Assembly (NCBI RefSeq): GCF_014269225.2
Contig: NZ_CP077097.1
Coordinates: 1,926,001 to 1,990,000, forward strand
DNA from: Pseudomonas anuradhapurensis
GTDB lineage: Bacteria > Pseudomonadota > Gammaproteobacteria > Pseudomonadales > Pseudomonadaceae
Direction of reading: 5' to 3'
Length of the DNA stretch: 64,000 nt
The notes under the pieces were generated by a model. That model made no database searches, was not told the DNA's origin, and saw only the letters and a list, made by a program, of their open reading frames with translations. The position numbers and the translations under genes were made by a program. Shown piece after piece: positions 34,418-44,849 of this stretch (its first letter is position 1; each line of letters begins with the position of its first letter).

Positions 34418-37400
34418 ATGCCCGCTGTTACCAATAGCCACGATCAATTCATCGGAGCCAGGTTACCGGCCTGGCTCAAGCGCGCCTCACGAGGTCAGAT
34501 CAATACCCTGCGTAGCAGCCTGAACGCGCATCATGCGAGCCAGGCCCGCCTGCATGGACTGATGCTTGATCTGCTGTCGCCGTCGCAGTTTGCCGAAAAG
34601 CACCTGACGGCGCTGCTGGATGCGCCTTTGCCGGACGGGGTGGCCTTCGCCCAGCTCGAATGGCTGCAGGTTGCCCCGCGGTTTGGCACGCTTACTGGCA
34701 CATTGCAACAGACTTACGAATACAGCGAAAGCCGTGAAAATGGCTTGCAGCGGCTGATGCGCAACTTTGCTGCAGGTAACAGTTATTTCAACGGCACAGG
34801 CCTGGTGCTGCCAGGTCGGGATCAGCCATTGACCCCATCGCTGGATGCATTCATCGCCGCGTGCCGCAGACTGGATGTCGGCCAGCGCTATCAGGATGAG
34901 TTGCGAAGGGTCTTCAGCCCGGCCACCCGGGCGATCCTGGCCGAGGACAAGCGCTCGGGGTTCAAGCTTGCGATCGAAGTGGCTGCGTTACAGGGCAACA
35001 TAAGCGCCGATGTACAGATTGCCCTGCGTGAGGTGGTCGATAGCCAGTTGCACCGCCCGCAGGGGCTCAGGGCGACGCCCAGGCTGCTGATGATCCTGGG
35101 GCAACCGGTGGCTGACGGCTTGCTCATCCAGTTACATGACAACACCGGCCTGGAACGAGGCACCGTGCTTTACCTGCCCAGCGATCCACACCAGGCCTTG
35201 CGTTACTTCGACGATGCGGCGGGCATGAACGACGGCATGGCGCAGCAGCTGCAGAAGGCGGCCTACCGACAGTACTTCACCCAGCTGATAAGCCTTCAAC
35301 AGCGCGCAGGTTTCGTTACTTTGCTTGGCCAACGCCTCAGTGACGAGCAGCCAGACTTGCAGCTTGAAAGCATGCCGCAGGAAGGCGGCATCTTCACCCA
35401 ACTGGCTGAGCTGCAAGCCCAACGGGTCAAGGATGATGCACGTCTTTTACTGGTAACGAGCGCCGATGCCGATAGCCGCGCCGCAGAGGCCAGGCACGCG
35501 GAGTGGAAAGCCGTGGGGCTAGACATGATGAACCTGGCCGGGTTTTTCATTCCTGTCGTGGGCGCCCTGTTCATGGGGCAACTGGTGGTTCAGGTGTGTT
35601 CCGAAGTGTTCGAAGGGGTGACGGATTGGTACAGGGGGCACCAGCACGAAGCGCTGGACCATTTACTTGGCGTCGCCGAGACCCTGGCAGCCACGGCGGC
35701 TACCGTAGCAGGGGTCAGCTTCGTGCGCAGCGCATTCGTCGACGGCCTCGAACCGGTAAGCGTCGGTAATGGAATAAGCCGCCTGTGGCGCTACGACCCC
35801 GACCAGTATCGATCCATGCCAGACACCATTCATTTGCATGAGGACGGGCGCTTCGGCGGAGGTGAACGCCGCTGGATCCGCATCGATGGATACTACCTGG
35901 AAGTGCATAAGCCGGATGCCGATGGCCCCTATCGCTTGCGCCATGCGTCGATGGACGGAGGTTATGGCCCGGTGGTGCTGCATAACGGCGAGCGCAGCTG
36001 GCGTTTGCTGCGTGAGCAACCGCTGACCTGGCAGGAGCCCGAGCGTATGCTCGATGCGCTGTGGCCACAATATCCGCACATGGAGTCCCGGCAGGCGGAG
36101 CAGGTATTGCAGGTGGCAGGTGTCGACCTGGAAGAACTTCGCGGCGTGCTGGTGGAGAACCGCCCCGCCCCGGTAAGCCTTGGGCAGACCCTGCGTGCTT
36201 TCCAGGCACAGGACCGCATCGAAACGTTCTTTTCGCGAATTCGGCTGAACACCCTGATGCCGTCCGACAGTGAGCTGCTGGCCTGGTGTGAGGGCCGGCC
36301 GCAGGTTGGCCAGGGGCTGGCACAGGTACTGGAACACGAGGTTGAATTACGACCGCAATTGTTTGCCCACCTGACACAGCAACCGTTTGCCGAGGACCCG
36401 CTGACGCAGTTGATCAGGCGTGACTTTCCAGGCTTGCCTTCGGCCTATGTGCGGGAAGTGGTTGCCCACGCCAGCGAACTCGAGCATGGCATGGCGCGGG
36501 TCGAGCAACGCTTGCCGTTGCCCTGTGCGCAGGGTGCGCGTTCGCTGTTGCGCCTGGCTCGGCTGAATCGGGCGTTAGCAGGCTTGTACCTGAGTACTGG
36601 CTACAGCAATGAAACAGGTGAACTGGCGCTCACGTTGCTCGAAAACCTCGAACTCGAAAACATCGCTATCGACCTGCGTGAGGGCACGCTGGACGGACGT
36701 TCGATCAAGCTTCTCGGTGGCGGCGGGCAAGGTCGGGCAGATCGCATACTGGTGTACAGCGATGGCGGGTTCCAGGTCTACAACGGCCTGGGTGAGCAGC
36801 AAACCGTTACGATGACTGACCCTGGTTGCATCTATCAGGCCATCTTCGCAGTGCTACCACCTGCGCAGCGGCCTGGCATTGCTTCAGCGCAGCAGTTGCG
36901 CGACCAGTTGCTGGCACAGTTGCCTGTTTCACATTGGGGTGTCACCCGCATGCTTGGCTGGCCTGAGCAGCGCAGATGGTTCAGCCCGGGCCGCCGGCTG
37001 CAAGATGGACGTTTGGGTTACCCCCTCAGCGACCATCCTTCCATCCCTCCCAGAGATGAGCAGGCAATCATTCGCGACCAGCTGCGTGCGCTGTATCCAG
37101 GCCTGGACGAACAGGCGCTCGATACGGAACTGGCGCGCTTGCAGCAGGGCGAGCGCCCGGTATTCGAACGATTGGTGGAATTGCAGGACGGCCATGACCA
37201 GCTGGTCCAGCACCTTGACCGCTGGGTTGCAAGCGAGCTGCAGGAAAGCCGCCAAGCTGAGCGCAGGCTGACCGCAGACAGCATCCTTCGGGCCTGGCGA
37301 TTACAGGGTGAGGTCGTCCCTGCCGCGCAAGGCCGAGCGCAGGGGCAGCGCTTGTCACTGACCGGCGCGCATTTGCGCACACTTCCAGTATTACCGCCGC

Positions 37401-38845
37401 AGATCGATTTTCATCGTATTACGATGCTGAACATCAACGATACGCCGATAAGTGACATTCCAGTCGATTTCCTCCGCCCGTTCACTGCCGTGACTGCCCT
37501 GAACCTCAGCAACAACCAGTTGCTGCGCCTGCCTGTGGGCATCGCGTACCTACCGGGTGTACAGGTGTTGCGCCTGGCGCACAATCAGATCCGGCTCGAT
37601 GCTCAGACTGTCGCGATACTCCAGGGCCGGCCCAATCTGACCCATCTGGACCTCAGCTACAACCGGCTGGAGGCGCTGGATCTGAGGTTTCACTACCTGT
37701 CCCGGTTGACCAGCCTGAACCTGCGGCATTGTCGGCTTGGCACCTGGCCACAGTATCTGGAACTCTGTGGTTTGCTCGAGCGCGCCGACCTGCGTGACAA
37801 CCAGCTGCGCACGGTGCCGGATGAAATCCTGCAAATGCCGTACGCATTCCGCCGTGTCATCCTGACAGATCGCAATCCATTGACAGGCGTGGCGTTGCAA
37901 CGATTGTATGCCCTTGACGTCATCAACGAGCACGGGCACTTGCCCGAGACGTCATGGACTGTCGACCTGCGTCGGGCGCTCACGCTTCTGGTTGCCAATG
38001 CAGACGCAGCGGAGCAGCAGCGACGACAGGAGCTGTGGCGGCGAATGCTGCAGCAACCAGCGAGCAACCGGCTGCTCCGGCTGTTGGCCCGCCTCGAATT
38101 CACCGCCGATTACCGCCAGGCGGGGGCGGCACGAGCAGAGTTGGTCGAGGGCGTGTGGAACCTGCTGGGTGCGCTGGACGCTGACCCGGTGCTCTGCACA
38201 CGGGTTTTCGCGCGTGCCGAGCTGCCATTGTCTTGCGCGGATGCGGTCGCCAGCCAGTTCAGTGCACTGCAGTTGGAAGTCACCCAGGCCCAGGCGGCAA
38301 CCCAGGCGCTTGACCCCGAGAGCAGAAGCAGTTTGCTGGCGCTGGGCCGTCAGCTGTTCCGACTGGAGCAGTTGGAGGGGATGGCTTATCGGGATTGTCG
38401 ACAGCGCCTTTCGGCTGGGGAGCATACCGATGAGCTGGCCCTGCAACTGGCCTACCGAGTGCGCCTGCGTGTTCGCCTGGCGTTGCCCTCTCAGCCCCAT
38501 GCCATGAGCTACCCCGGTGCGGTGGAACTCGCAGATACCCAAGTCGAGGATGCGTTCCGGCGGGTGACCCAGGCGCAAACGCTCAGCGCCTTCACCGATA
38601 GTCTGAGCCAGCGTGAATTCTGGCGCCGTTATCTGCGCCAGCGGCATGAGCAGATGTTCGACGCCATCACAGCGGACTACAGCCAGCGCGCAATCCGGCT
38701 TCAAGCGCAGAGGCCGGCCTTGTCGCCGGCCGAATACCAAGCACAGCTGGAGCTGCTGCGAGAGCGGGAAGGCGCGGATATCGAGCGCCTGGTCAGCGGG
38801 CTGACGCAGTCCTATCTGCGTGCTACCGAGCGTGCCGAGGGCTGA
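34418..38845 (+). CDS. NEL-type E3 ubiquitin ligase domain protein with DUF6543 and leucine-rich repeats
   Basis: A 1475-residue effector-like protein. Residues 1-950 form a long helical part of the DUF6543/dermonecrotic toxin-like kind, with a hydrophobic stretch at about 370-405 (NLAGFFIPVVGALFMGQLV). Residues about 998-1142 hold about six leucine-rich repeats (LTALNLSNNQ, LTHLDLSYNRL and LERADLRDNQL types). Residues about 1160-1475 form a novel E3 ligase (NEL) domain. Cys1273 in LSCADAV aligns with the catalytic Cys-x-Asp of IpaH, SspH and SlrP, and LLALGRQLFRLEQLEG matches their next conserved helix. NEL enzymes ubiquitinate host proteins. No secretion genes, signal peptide or chaperone are adjacent. 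GGAG precedes ATG 34418. Confidence 0.88.
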   Translation: MPAVTNSHDQFIGARLPAWLKRASRGQINTLRSSLNAHHASQARLHGLMLDLLSPSQFAEKHLTALLDAPLPDGVAFAQLEWLQVAPRFGTLTGTLQQTYEYSESRENGLQRLMRNFAAGNSYFNGTGLVLPGRDQPLTPSLDAFIAACRRLDVGQRYQDELRRVFSPATRAILAEDKRSGFKLAIEVAALQGNISADVQIALREVVDSQLHRPQGLRATPRLLMILGQPVADGLLIQLHDNTGLERGTVLYLPSDPHQALRYFDDAAGMNDGMAQQLQKAAYRQYFTQLISLQQRAGFVTLLGQRLSDEQPDLQLESMPQEGGIFTQLAELQAQRVKDDARLLLVTSADADSRAAEARHAEWKAVGLDMMNLAGFFIPVVGALFMGQLVVQVCSEVFEGVTDWYRGHQHEALDHLLGVAETLAATAATVAGVSFVRSAFVDGLEPVSVGNGISRLWRYDPDQYRSMPDTIHLHEDGRFGGGERRWIRIDGYYLEVHKPDADGPYRLRHASMDGGYGPVVLHNGERSWRLLREQPLTWQEPERMLDALWPQYPHMESRQAEQVLQVAGVDLEELRGVLVENRPAPVSLGQTLRAFQAQDRIETFFSRIRLNTLMPSDSELLAWCEGRPQVGQGLAQVLEHEVELRPQLFAHLTQQPFAEDPLTQLIRRDFPGLPSAYVREVVAHASELEHGMARVEQRLPLPCAQGARSLLRLARLNRALAGLYLSTGYSNETGELALTLLENLELENIAIDLREGTLDGRSIKLLGGGGQGRADRILVYSDGGFQVYNGLGEQQTVTMTDPGCIYQAIFAVLPPAQRPGIASAQQLRDQLLAQLPVSHWGVTRMLGWPEQRRWFSPGRRLQDGRLGYPLSDHPSIPPRDEQAIIRDQLRALYPGLDEQALDTELARLQQGERPVFERLVELQDGHDQLVQHLDRWVASELQESRQAERRLTADSILRAWRLQGEVVPAAQGRAQGQRLSLTGAHLRTLPVLPPQIDFHRITMLNINDTPISDIPVDFLRPFTAVTALNLSNNQLLRLPVGIAYLPGVQVLRLAHNQIRLDAQTVAILQGRPNLTHLDLSYNRLEALDLRFHYLSRLTSLNLRHCRLGTWPQYLELCGLLERADLRDNQLRTVPDEILQMPYAFRRVILTDRNPLTGVALQRLYALDVINEHGHLPETSWTVDLRRALTLLVANADAAEQQRRQELWRRMLQQPASNRLLRLLARLEFTADYRQAGAARAELVEGVWNLLGALDADPVLCTRVFARAELPLSCADAVASQFSALQLEVTQAQAATQALDPESRSSLLALGRQLFRLEQLEGMAYRDCRQRLSAGEHTDELALQLAYRVRLRVRLALPSQPHAMSYPGAVELADTQVEDAFRRVTQAQTLSAFTDSLSQREFWRRYLRQRHEQMFDAITADYSQRAIRLQAQRPALSPAEYQAQLELLREREGADIERLVSGLTQSYLRATERAEG

Positions 38846-38967
38846 GCCCGAGGCGGCCAAACCGGTCATCCAGATTGACAGCTTTGGCCATTGTCGCCGT
38901 GCCTGAGCGGCGCGAACATCGTCGGACCGATGGTTAACTCCAAAAACAACAAACCAGGAGTCCGACG

Positions 38968-40614
38968 ATGCGTGATTACGCCGAGGCCGTTCGTGCCTTC
39001 GACCATGCCCAGGCTGCTGCGGCGGCACTGCATGGCGACCTCACGGCCCTCAACGCCTGTGTCGAATGCTGCGACCGCCATGCCGGGGCCGGCAAGCTGG
39101 CACTGACCAGCCTGGACCGCGACGGCAACATTGCGCGGTACAGTTTCGACCAGCTCAGCGACCTGGCAGCCCGTTTCGCCACAGTGCTCAAGGCCCAAGG
39201 GGTGCAAGCGGGAGATCGCGTCGCTGGCTTGATGCCACGTACCCCCGAATTGTTGATCACGATTCTTGCCACCTGGCGCCTGGGGGCTGTGTACCAGCCA
39301 CTGTTCACCGCCTTCGGCCCCAAGGCCATCGAGCACCGCCTGGAACAATCCCACGCCCGCGTCGTCGTCACCGACAGCAACAACCGCGCCAAGCTGGACG
39401 ATGTGCACGGCTGCCCGACCATCATCACGGTCAACGCCCGCAGCGGCGAGTTGGATTTCCAGCAGAGCCTGGCCAGCACGACGGAGCGCTGCGAACCGCT
39501 GATGCGTTCGGGCGATGACCCGTTCCTGCTGATGTTCACATCCGGTACCACCGGCCCGGCCAAGCCGCTGGAGGTGCCGCTGCGCGCGATCGTCGCGTTC
39601 CAGGGTTACATGCGCGATGCCATCGACCTGCGTCCGCAAGACAACTTCTGGAACCTGGCCGACCCGGGCTGGGCCTATGGCCTGTATTACGCCGTCACTG
39701 GCCCGCTGTCGCTGGGCCATGCCACCACCTTCTACGATGGCCCGTTCAGCGTCGACAGCTGCGCCCAGGTGATCGACACGCTGGGCATCACCAACCTGGC
39801 CGGCTCGCCCACCGCTTACCGCCTGCTGATAGCCGCCGGCGACGCATTCGCCAAGCCGGTCAAGGGCCGGCTGCGGGTGGTCAGCAGCGCCGGCGAACCG
39901 CTCAACCCGGAGGTGATCCGCTGGTTTGCCGACGAGCTGGGCGTGACCATCCATGATCACTATGGCCAGACCGAACTGGGCATGGTGCTGTGCAACCACC
40001 ATGGCCTGCAGCACCCGGTGCACCTGGGCTCGGCCGGCTTTGCCATCCCCGGCCATCGCATCGTCGTGGTGGACGAGCAGGGGCAGGAACTGACAGCCGG
40101 CCAGCCGGGAATTCTCGCGGTCGACCGTGAGCAGTCGCCGCTGTGCTGGTTTGGCGGCTACCACGGCCTGCCGACCAAGGCCTTCGTCGGCAAGTATTAC
40201 CTCAGCGGCGATACCGTCGAGCTGAACCCGGACGGCAGCATCAGCTTCGTCGGCCGCAGCGACGACGTGATCACTACCTCGGGCTACCGGGTTGGCCCGT
40301 TCGATGTGGAAAGCGCGCTGATCGAGCACCCGGCAGTGGTCGAGGCCGCCGTGATCGGCAAACCGGACCCCGAGCGTACCGAGCTGATCAAGGCCTTCGT
40401 GGTCCTGGCCAGCGGCCACGCAGGCAGCGCCGAGCTGGAGGAAACCCTGCGCCAGCACGTGCGCCTGCGCCTGTATGCGCATGCCTACCCCAGGGAAATC
40501 GAATTCGTCAGCGAGCTGCCCAAGACCCCGAGCGGCAAGCTGCAACGCTTCATCCTGCGTAACCAGGAAGTCGCCAAACAACAAGCGCAACAGGCCACCC
40601 CTGCCAGCGCCTGA
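38968..40614 (+). CDS. Acyl-CoA synthetase, AMP-binding (ACSM-like)
   Basis: A 548-residue adenylate-forming enzyme that activates a short- or medium-chain or branched acid to its CoA thioester. The phosphate loop is [12 protein letters not shown], the core motif DHYGQTELG, the hinge region SGDTVELN and [16 protein letters not shown], and the C-terminal catalytic lysine lies in [11 protein letters not shown]. It is first of five genes spaced 8-13 nt apart, which together give a complete activation plus beta-oxidation spiral. AACCAGGAGTCC precedes ATG 38968. Confidence 0.9.
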   Translation: MRDYAEAVRAFDHAQAAAAALHGDLTALNACVECCDRHAGAGKLALTSLDRDGNIARYSFDQLSDLAARFATVLKAQGVQAGDRVAGLMPRTPELLITILATWRLGAVYQPLFTAFGPKAIEHRLEQSHARVVVTDSNNRAKLDDVHGCPTIITVNARSGELDFQQSLASTTERCEPLMRSGDDPFLLMFTSGTTGPAKPLEVPLRAIVAFQGYMRDAIDLRPQDNFWNLADPGWAYGLYYAVTGPLSLGHATTFYDGPFSVDSCAQVIDTLGITNLAGSPTAYRLLIAAGDAFAKPVKGRLRVVSSAGEPLNPEVIRWFADELGVTIHDHYGQTELGMVLCNHHGLQHPVHLGSAGFAIPGHRIVVVDEQGQELTAGQPGILAVDREQSPLCWFGGYHGLPTKAFVGKYYLSGDTVELNPDGSISFVGRSDDVITTSGYRVGPFDVESALIEHPAVVEAAVIGKPDPERTELIKAFVVLASGHAGSAELEETLRQHVRLRLYAHAYPREIEFVSELPKTPSGKLQRFILRNQEVAKQQAQQATPASA

Positions 40615-40627
40615 AAGGAAACCGATC

Positions 40628-41395
40628 ATGCAAATAGCCAACAAACACTTCATCGTCAGCGGCGCCGCCTCCGGGCTGGGGGCGGCCACCGCGCAGATGC
40701 TGGTCGAGGCCGGCGCCAAGGTCATGCTGGTCGACCTCAATGCCCAGGCTGTCGAAGCCAAGGCCCGCGAACTGGGCGGCAACGCCCGCTTCGCAGTGGC
40801 CGACATCAGCGACGAACAGGCTGCGCAGGCGGCGGTCGACGCGGCTGTCAGTGCCTTCGGCAGCCTGCACGGGCTGGTCAACTGCGCGGGTATCGTCGGC
40901 GCCGAAAAAGTGCTCGGCAAGCAGGGCCCGCACGGCCTGGCCAGCTTCGCCAAGGTGGTCAACGTCAACCTCATCGGCAGCTTCAACCTGCTGCGCCTGG
41001 CCGCGGCGGCCATGGCCGAAGGGGCTGCCGATGAGGGCGGCGAGCGCGGGGTGATCATCAACACCGCTTCCATCGCCGCCTACGACGGGCAGATCGGCCA
41101 GGCCGCCTACGCAGCCTCCAAGGGCGCCATCGCCAGCCTGACCCTGCCGGCGGCCCGCGAACTGGCGCGCTTCGGCATCCGGGTGATGACCATCGCCCCA
41201 GGCATCTTCGAAACGCCGATGATGGCCGGCATGAGCGAGGAAGTACGGGCATCGCTGGCAGCCGGCGTGCCCTTCCCGCCACGCCTGGGCCGCCCGCAGG
41301 AATATGCCGCGCTTGCCCGCCACATCATCGAGAACAGCATGCTCAACGGCGAGGTGATCCGCCTCGACGGTGCACTGCGCATGGCTGCCAAGTAA
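40628..41395 (+). CDS. Short-chain dehydrogenase, 3-hydroxyacyl-CoA dehydrogenase type II (HSD10-like)
   Basis: A 255-residue SDR enzyme. The NAD site is [12 protein letters not shown], and the catalytic residues are the Ser in [10 protein letters not shown] and the Tyr and Lys in YAASKGA. It resembles 2-methyl-3-hydroxybutyryl-CoA dehydrogenase/HSD10, an enzyme of isoleucine degradation that also oxidises straight 3-hydroxyacyl-CoAs. In KT2440-type annotation the position corresponds to the fadB2x-like gene. It follows the acyl-CoA synthetase by 13 nt. Confidence 0.9.
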   Translation: MQIANKHFIVSGAASGLGAATAQMLVEAGAKVMLVDLNAQAVEAKARELGGNARFAVADISDEQAAQAAVDAAVSAFGSLHGLVNCAGIVGAEKVLGKQGPHGLASFAKVVNVNLIGSFNLLRLAAAAMAEGAADEGGERGVIINTASIAAYDGQIGQAAYAASKGAIASLTLPAARELARFGIRVMTIAPGIFETPMMAGMSEEVRASLAAGVPFPPRLGRPQEYAALARHIIENSMLNGEVIRLDGALRMAAK

Positions 41396-41406
41396 GGAGA
41401 ACCAAC

Positions 41407-42600
41407 ATGACCCTCGCCAACGACCCGATCGTAATTGTTAGCGCCGTGCGCACGCCCATGGGCGGCCTGCAGGGCGACCTCAAGAGCCTGACGGCACCAC
41501 AACTGGGCAGCGCGGCCATTCGTGCGGCTGTCGAGCGTGCCGGCATCGATGCCGCCAGTGTCGAGCAGGTGCTGTTCGGCTGCGTGCTGCCGGCTGGCCA
41601 GGGCCAGGCGCCGGCCCGACAGGCTGCGCTGGGGGCCGGGCTGGACAAGCACACCACCTGCACCACCCTGAACAAGATGTGTGGCTCGGGCATGCAGGCG
41701 GCTATCATGGCCCATGACCTGCTGCTGGCCGGCACCGCCGACGTGGTAGTGGCCGGGGGCATGGAAAGCATGACCAATGCCCCCTACCTACTGGACAAGG
41801 CCCGTGGTGGCTATCGCATGGGCCACGGCCGGATCATCGACCATATGTTCATGGACGGCCTGGAAGACGCCTACGACAAAGGCCGGCTGATGGGCACCTT
41901 CGCTGAAGACTGCGCCCAGGCCAATGCCTTCAGCCGAGAGGCCCAGGACCAGTTCGCCATTGCCTCGCTGACCCGTGCCCAGGCGGCGATCAGCAACGGC
42001 CGTTTCGCTGCCGAGATCGTCCCGGTGGAAGTCACCGAAGGCAAGGAAAAGCGCGTTGTCAAGGATGACGAGCAGCCGCCCAAGGCGCGCCTGGACAAGA
42101 TCCCGCAGCTCAAGCCGGCGTTCCGCGAAGGTGGCACGGTGACCGCCGCCAACTCCAGTTCGATTTCCGACGGTGCCGCGGCGCTGGTGCTGATGCGCCG
42201 CTCCGAAGCCGACAAGCGCGGCCTCAAGCCGCTGGCGGTGATCCACGGCCACGCCGCCTTCGCCGACACCCCGGCGCTGTTCCCGACCGCCCCGATCGGC
42301 GCCATCGACAAGCTGATGAAGCGCACCGGCTGGAACCTGGCCGATGTCGACCTGTTCGAGATCAACGAGGCCTTCGCCGTGGTCACCCTGGCGGCCATGA
42401 AGCACCTCGACCTGCCACATGACAAGGTCAACATCCATGGCGGTGCCTGCGCCCTCGGCCATCCGATCGGCGCTTCCGGCGCACGCATCCTGGTGACCCT
42501 GCTGTCGGCCCTGCGCCAGAACAACCTGCGCCGTGGCGTGGCGGCCATCTGCATCGGCGGTGGCGAAGCCACGGCCATGGCTGTCGAATGCCTGTACTGA
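41407..42600 (+). CDS. fadAx: Acetyl-CoA C-acyltransferase (thiolase)
   Basis: A 397-residue thiolase that cleaves 3-ketoacyl-CoA with CoA. Catalytic residues are Cys92 in LNKMCGSGMQA, the His in GGACALGHPIGASG, and the second Cys in AICIGGGEATAM; NEAFAV is also present. It is 11 nt after the dehydrogenase and 8 nt before the acyl-CoA dehydrogenase, clearly in one operon. Order and type match fadAx of P. putida. Confidence 0.92.
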   Translation: MTLANDPIVIVSAVRTPMGGLQGDLKSLTAPQLGSAAIRAAVERAGIDAASVEQVLFGCVLPAGQGQAPARQAALGAGLDKHTTCTTLNKMCGSGMQAAIMAHDLLLAGTADVVVAGGMESMTNAPYLLDKARGGYRMGHGRIIDHMFMDGLEDAYDKGRLMGTFAEDCAQANAFSREAQDQFAIASLTRAQAAISNGRFAAEIVPVEVTEGKEKRVVKDDEQPPKARLDKIPQLKPAFREGGTVTAANSSSISDGAAALVLMRRSEADKRGLKPLAVIHGHAAFADTPALFPTAPIGAIDKLMKRTGWNLADVDLFEINEAFAVVTLAAMKHLDLPHDKVNIHGGACALGHPIGASGARILVTLLSALRQNNLRRGVAAICIGGGEATAMAVECLY

Positions 42601-42608
42601 GGTGAACC

Positions 42609-43736
42609 ATGCTGGTAACTGACGAGCAACAACAGATCGCCGACGCGGTGCGCGCCTTTGCCCAGGAGCGCCTGAAGCCGTTTGCCGAGCAGTGGGACAA
42701 GGAACATCGCTTCCCCAAGGAGGCCATCGAGGAGATGGCCGAGCTGGGGCTGTTCGGCATGCTGGTGCCGGAGCAGTGGGGGGGCAGCGACACCGGGTAC
42801 GTGGCCTATGCCATGGCCCTTGAAGAAATCGCCGCCGGTGATGGTGCCTGCTCGACCATCATGAGCGTGCACAACTCGGTGGGCTGCGTGCCGATCCTGC
42901 GCTTTGGCAGCGAGCAGCAGAAAGTCCAGTTCCTTGCCCCGCTGGCCAGCGGCGCGATGCTTGGTGCCTTCGCCCTGACCGAACCGCAGGCTGGCTCCGA
43001 TGCCAGCAGCCTGAAGACCCGTGCACGCCTGGATGGCGATCACTATGTACTCAACGGCAGCAAGCAGTTCATCACCTCTGGCCAGAACGCCGGGGTGGTG
43101 ATCGTGTTCGCTGTCACCGACCCGGACGCCGGCAAGCGCGGCATCAGCGCCTTCATCGTGCCCACCGATTCGCCGGGTTACCAGGTGGCGCGGGTCGAGG
43201 ACAAGCTTGGTCAGCACGCTTCCGACACCTGCCAGATCGTTTTCGACAATGTGCGCGTGCCCCTGGCCAATCGCCTGGGCGCGGAGGGTGAGGGCTACAA
43301 GATTGCCCTGGCAAACCTCGAAGGTGGCCGTATCGGCATTGCCGCACAAGCGGTGGGCATGGCCCGCGCGGCGTTCGAAGTGGCGCGCGACTATGCCAAC
43401 GAGCGGCAGAGTTTCGGCAAGGCGTTGATCGAACACCAGGCGGTGGCGTTCCGCCTGGCCGACATGGCAACGAAAATTACCGTGGCCCGGCAGATGGTGC
43501 TGCACGCCGCGGCATTGCGCGATGCCGGGCGCCCGGCGCTGGTGGAAGCATCGATGGCCAAGCTGTTTGCCTCGGAAATGGCCGAAAAGGTCTGTTCGGA
43601 TGCCTTGCAGACCCTGGGCGGTTATGGCTATCTGAGCGACTTCCCGCTGGAGCGTATCTACCGCGACGTTCGGGTTTGCCAGATCTACGAAGGCACCAGC
43701 GACATTCAGCGCATGGTCATTGCGCGCAATCTTTGA
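42609..43736 (+). CDS. Short/branched-chain acyl-CoA dehydrogenase
   Basis: A 375-residue FAD enzyme introducing the alpha-beta double bond. The FAD-site segment [15 protein letters not shown], the second signature [20 protein letters not shown] and the catalytic Glu in [11 protein letters not shown] are all intact. It fits the short/branched-chain subgroup (2-methylbutyryl- or butyryl-CoA). It lies in the five-gene operon between the thiolase and the enoyl-CoA hydratase. Confidence 0.92.
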   Translation: MLVTDEQQQIADAVRAFAQERLKPFAEQWDKEHRFPKEAIEEMAELGLFGMLVPEQWGGSDTGYVAYAMALEEIAAGDGACSTIMSVHNSVGCVPILRFGSEQQKVQFLAPLASGAMLGAFALTEPQAGSDASSLKTRARLDGDHYVLNGSKQFITSGQNAGVVIVFAVTDPDAGKRGISAFIVPTDSPGYQVARVEDKLGQHASDTCQIVFDNVRVPLANRLGAEGEGYKIALANLEGGRIGIAAQAVGMARAAFEVARDYANERQSFGKALIEHQAVAFRLADMATKITVARQMVLHAAALRDAGRPALVEASMAKLFASEMAEKVCSDALQTLGGYGYLSDFPLERIYRDVRVCQIYEGTSDIQRMVIARNL

Positions 43737-43749
43737 AGGAGCAGACTGC

Positions 43750-44523
43750 ATGGCATTCGAAACCATCCTGTTGGATATCCACGGCAAGGTCGGCCTGATC
43801 ACCCTCAACCGCCCGCAGGCGCTGAACGCGCTTAACGCGCAGATCGTTGGCGAGATCAACCAGGCCCTGGACCAGCTCGAGCGTGACCCGAACATTGGCT
43901 GCGTGGTGCTGACCGGTTCCGCCAAGGCCTTCGCCGCTGGTGCCGACATCAAGGAAATGGCCGAGCTGCAATATCCGCAAATCTACGTCGACGACCTGTT
44001 CAGCGATGCCGACCGTATTGCCAACCGGCGCAAGCCGATCATCGCCGCGGTGTCGGGCTTTGCCCTGGGGGGTGGCTGCGAGCTGGCGATGATGTGTGAT
44101 TTCATTCTGGCGGCGGACAATGCCAAGTTCGGCCAGCCGGAAATCAACCTCGGCGTGTTGCCGGGCATGGGTGGCACCCAGCGCCTGACCCGCGCGGTGG
44201 GCAAGGCCAAGGCCATGGAACTGTGCCTGACGGGCCGCCTGATGGGCGCTGAAGAAGCCGAGCGCGCTGGCTTGGTGGCGCGTATCGTGCCGCAGGCGGA
44301 GCTGGTGGAAGAGGCGCTGAAGGTGGCGGCGACCATTGCCAGCAAGTCGATACCGGTGAGCATGATGGTGAAAGAGAGCGTCAATCGGGCGTTTGAAGTG
44401 ACCCTCAGTGAAGGCGTGCGCTTTGAACGGCGGGTGTTCCATGCGGCATTTGCTACCGAGGACCAGAAAGAGGGCATGGCTGCGTTCATTGGCAAGCGTG
44501 AGGCGCAGTTCAAGGATCGTTGA
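43750..44523 (+). CDS. Enoyl-CoA hydratase
   Basis: A 257-residue crotonase-fold enzyme hydrating 2-enoyl-CoA. The oxyanion hole segment is [12 protein letters not shown], and the two catalytic glutamates lie in [12 protein letters not shown] and [18 protein letters not shown] overlaps the previous stop and precedes ATG 43750. It ends the operon, giving acid activation, oxidation, hydration, second oxidation and thiolysis in one transcript. Confidence 0.92.
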   Translation: MAFETILLDIHGKVGLITLNRPQALNALNAQIVGEINQALDQLERDPNIGCVVLTGSAKAFAAGADIKEMAELQYPQIYVDDLFSDADRIANRRKPIIAAVSGFALGGGCELAMMCDFILAADNAKFGQPEINLGVLPGMGGTQRLTRAVGKAKAMELCLTGRLMGAEEAERAGLVARIVPQAELVEEALKVAATIASKSIPVSMMVKESVNRAFEVTLSEGVRFERRVFHAAFATEDQKEGMAAFIGKREAQFKDR

Positions 44524-44799
44524 TAGCAGCATCGTTGCCGTTGCTTTTGCTTTTAAGCGCGCGATAGTTCAGGCGCCCCCGAATGCGACTTCAGGAGGCC
44601 GAGCGAAGGGCTTGCGGAGGGAGGTGACGGGCATGGATGCCCGTCAAGCGCTGAGGCCCCATGGATGGGGCCTGCAGCGCGTCCTCCCGGGAGCAAGCCC
44701 GTAGCGAGGGGACCCCGGAGCGCAGCGTAGGGGCCGGATGATGGGAGTCAGCGTTTTTTGGTTACTTTTTGCCGCGTTTGGCAAAAAGTGACTCGCCGT
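44524..44799. repeat. Left arm of an inverted repeat, with branched-stem element, flanking the IS
   Basis: No gene is seen in this interval. From 44585 it holds a palindromic repeat. 44585-44600 and 44707-44797 are inverted copies of the right arm at 46244-46357, including a hairpin TACTTTTTGCCGCGTTTGGC plus AAAAAGT. Between these parts, 44600-44707 is a highly base-paired stretch present only on this side. Outer stem GGGCTTGC (44608-44615) pairs with GCAAGCCC (44693-44700), enclosing hairpins GACGGGCAT/ATGCCCGTC and AGGCCCCAT/ATGGGGCCT. Confidence 0.75.
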
Positions 44800-44849
44800 T
44801 GAACTGACCCCTGAATGTTGGACACCTGACCTCACCGAGGGGGTGTTCC

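Noticed and set aside
38866..43952. Two minus-strand open frames of about 700 codons (38866-41073 and 41871-43952)
   Set aside because: Both are antisense to the well-recognised acyl-CoA operon genes.
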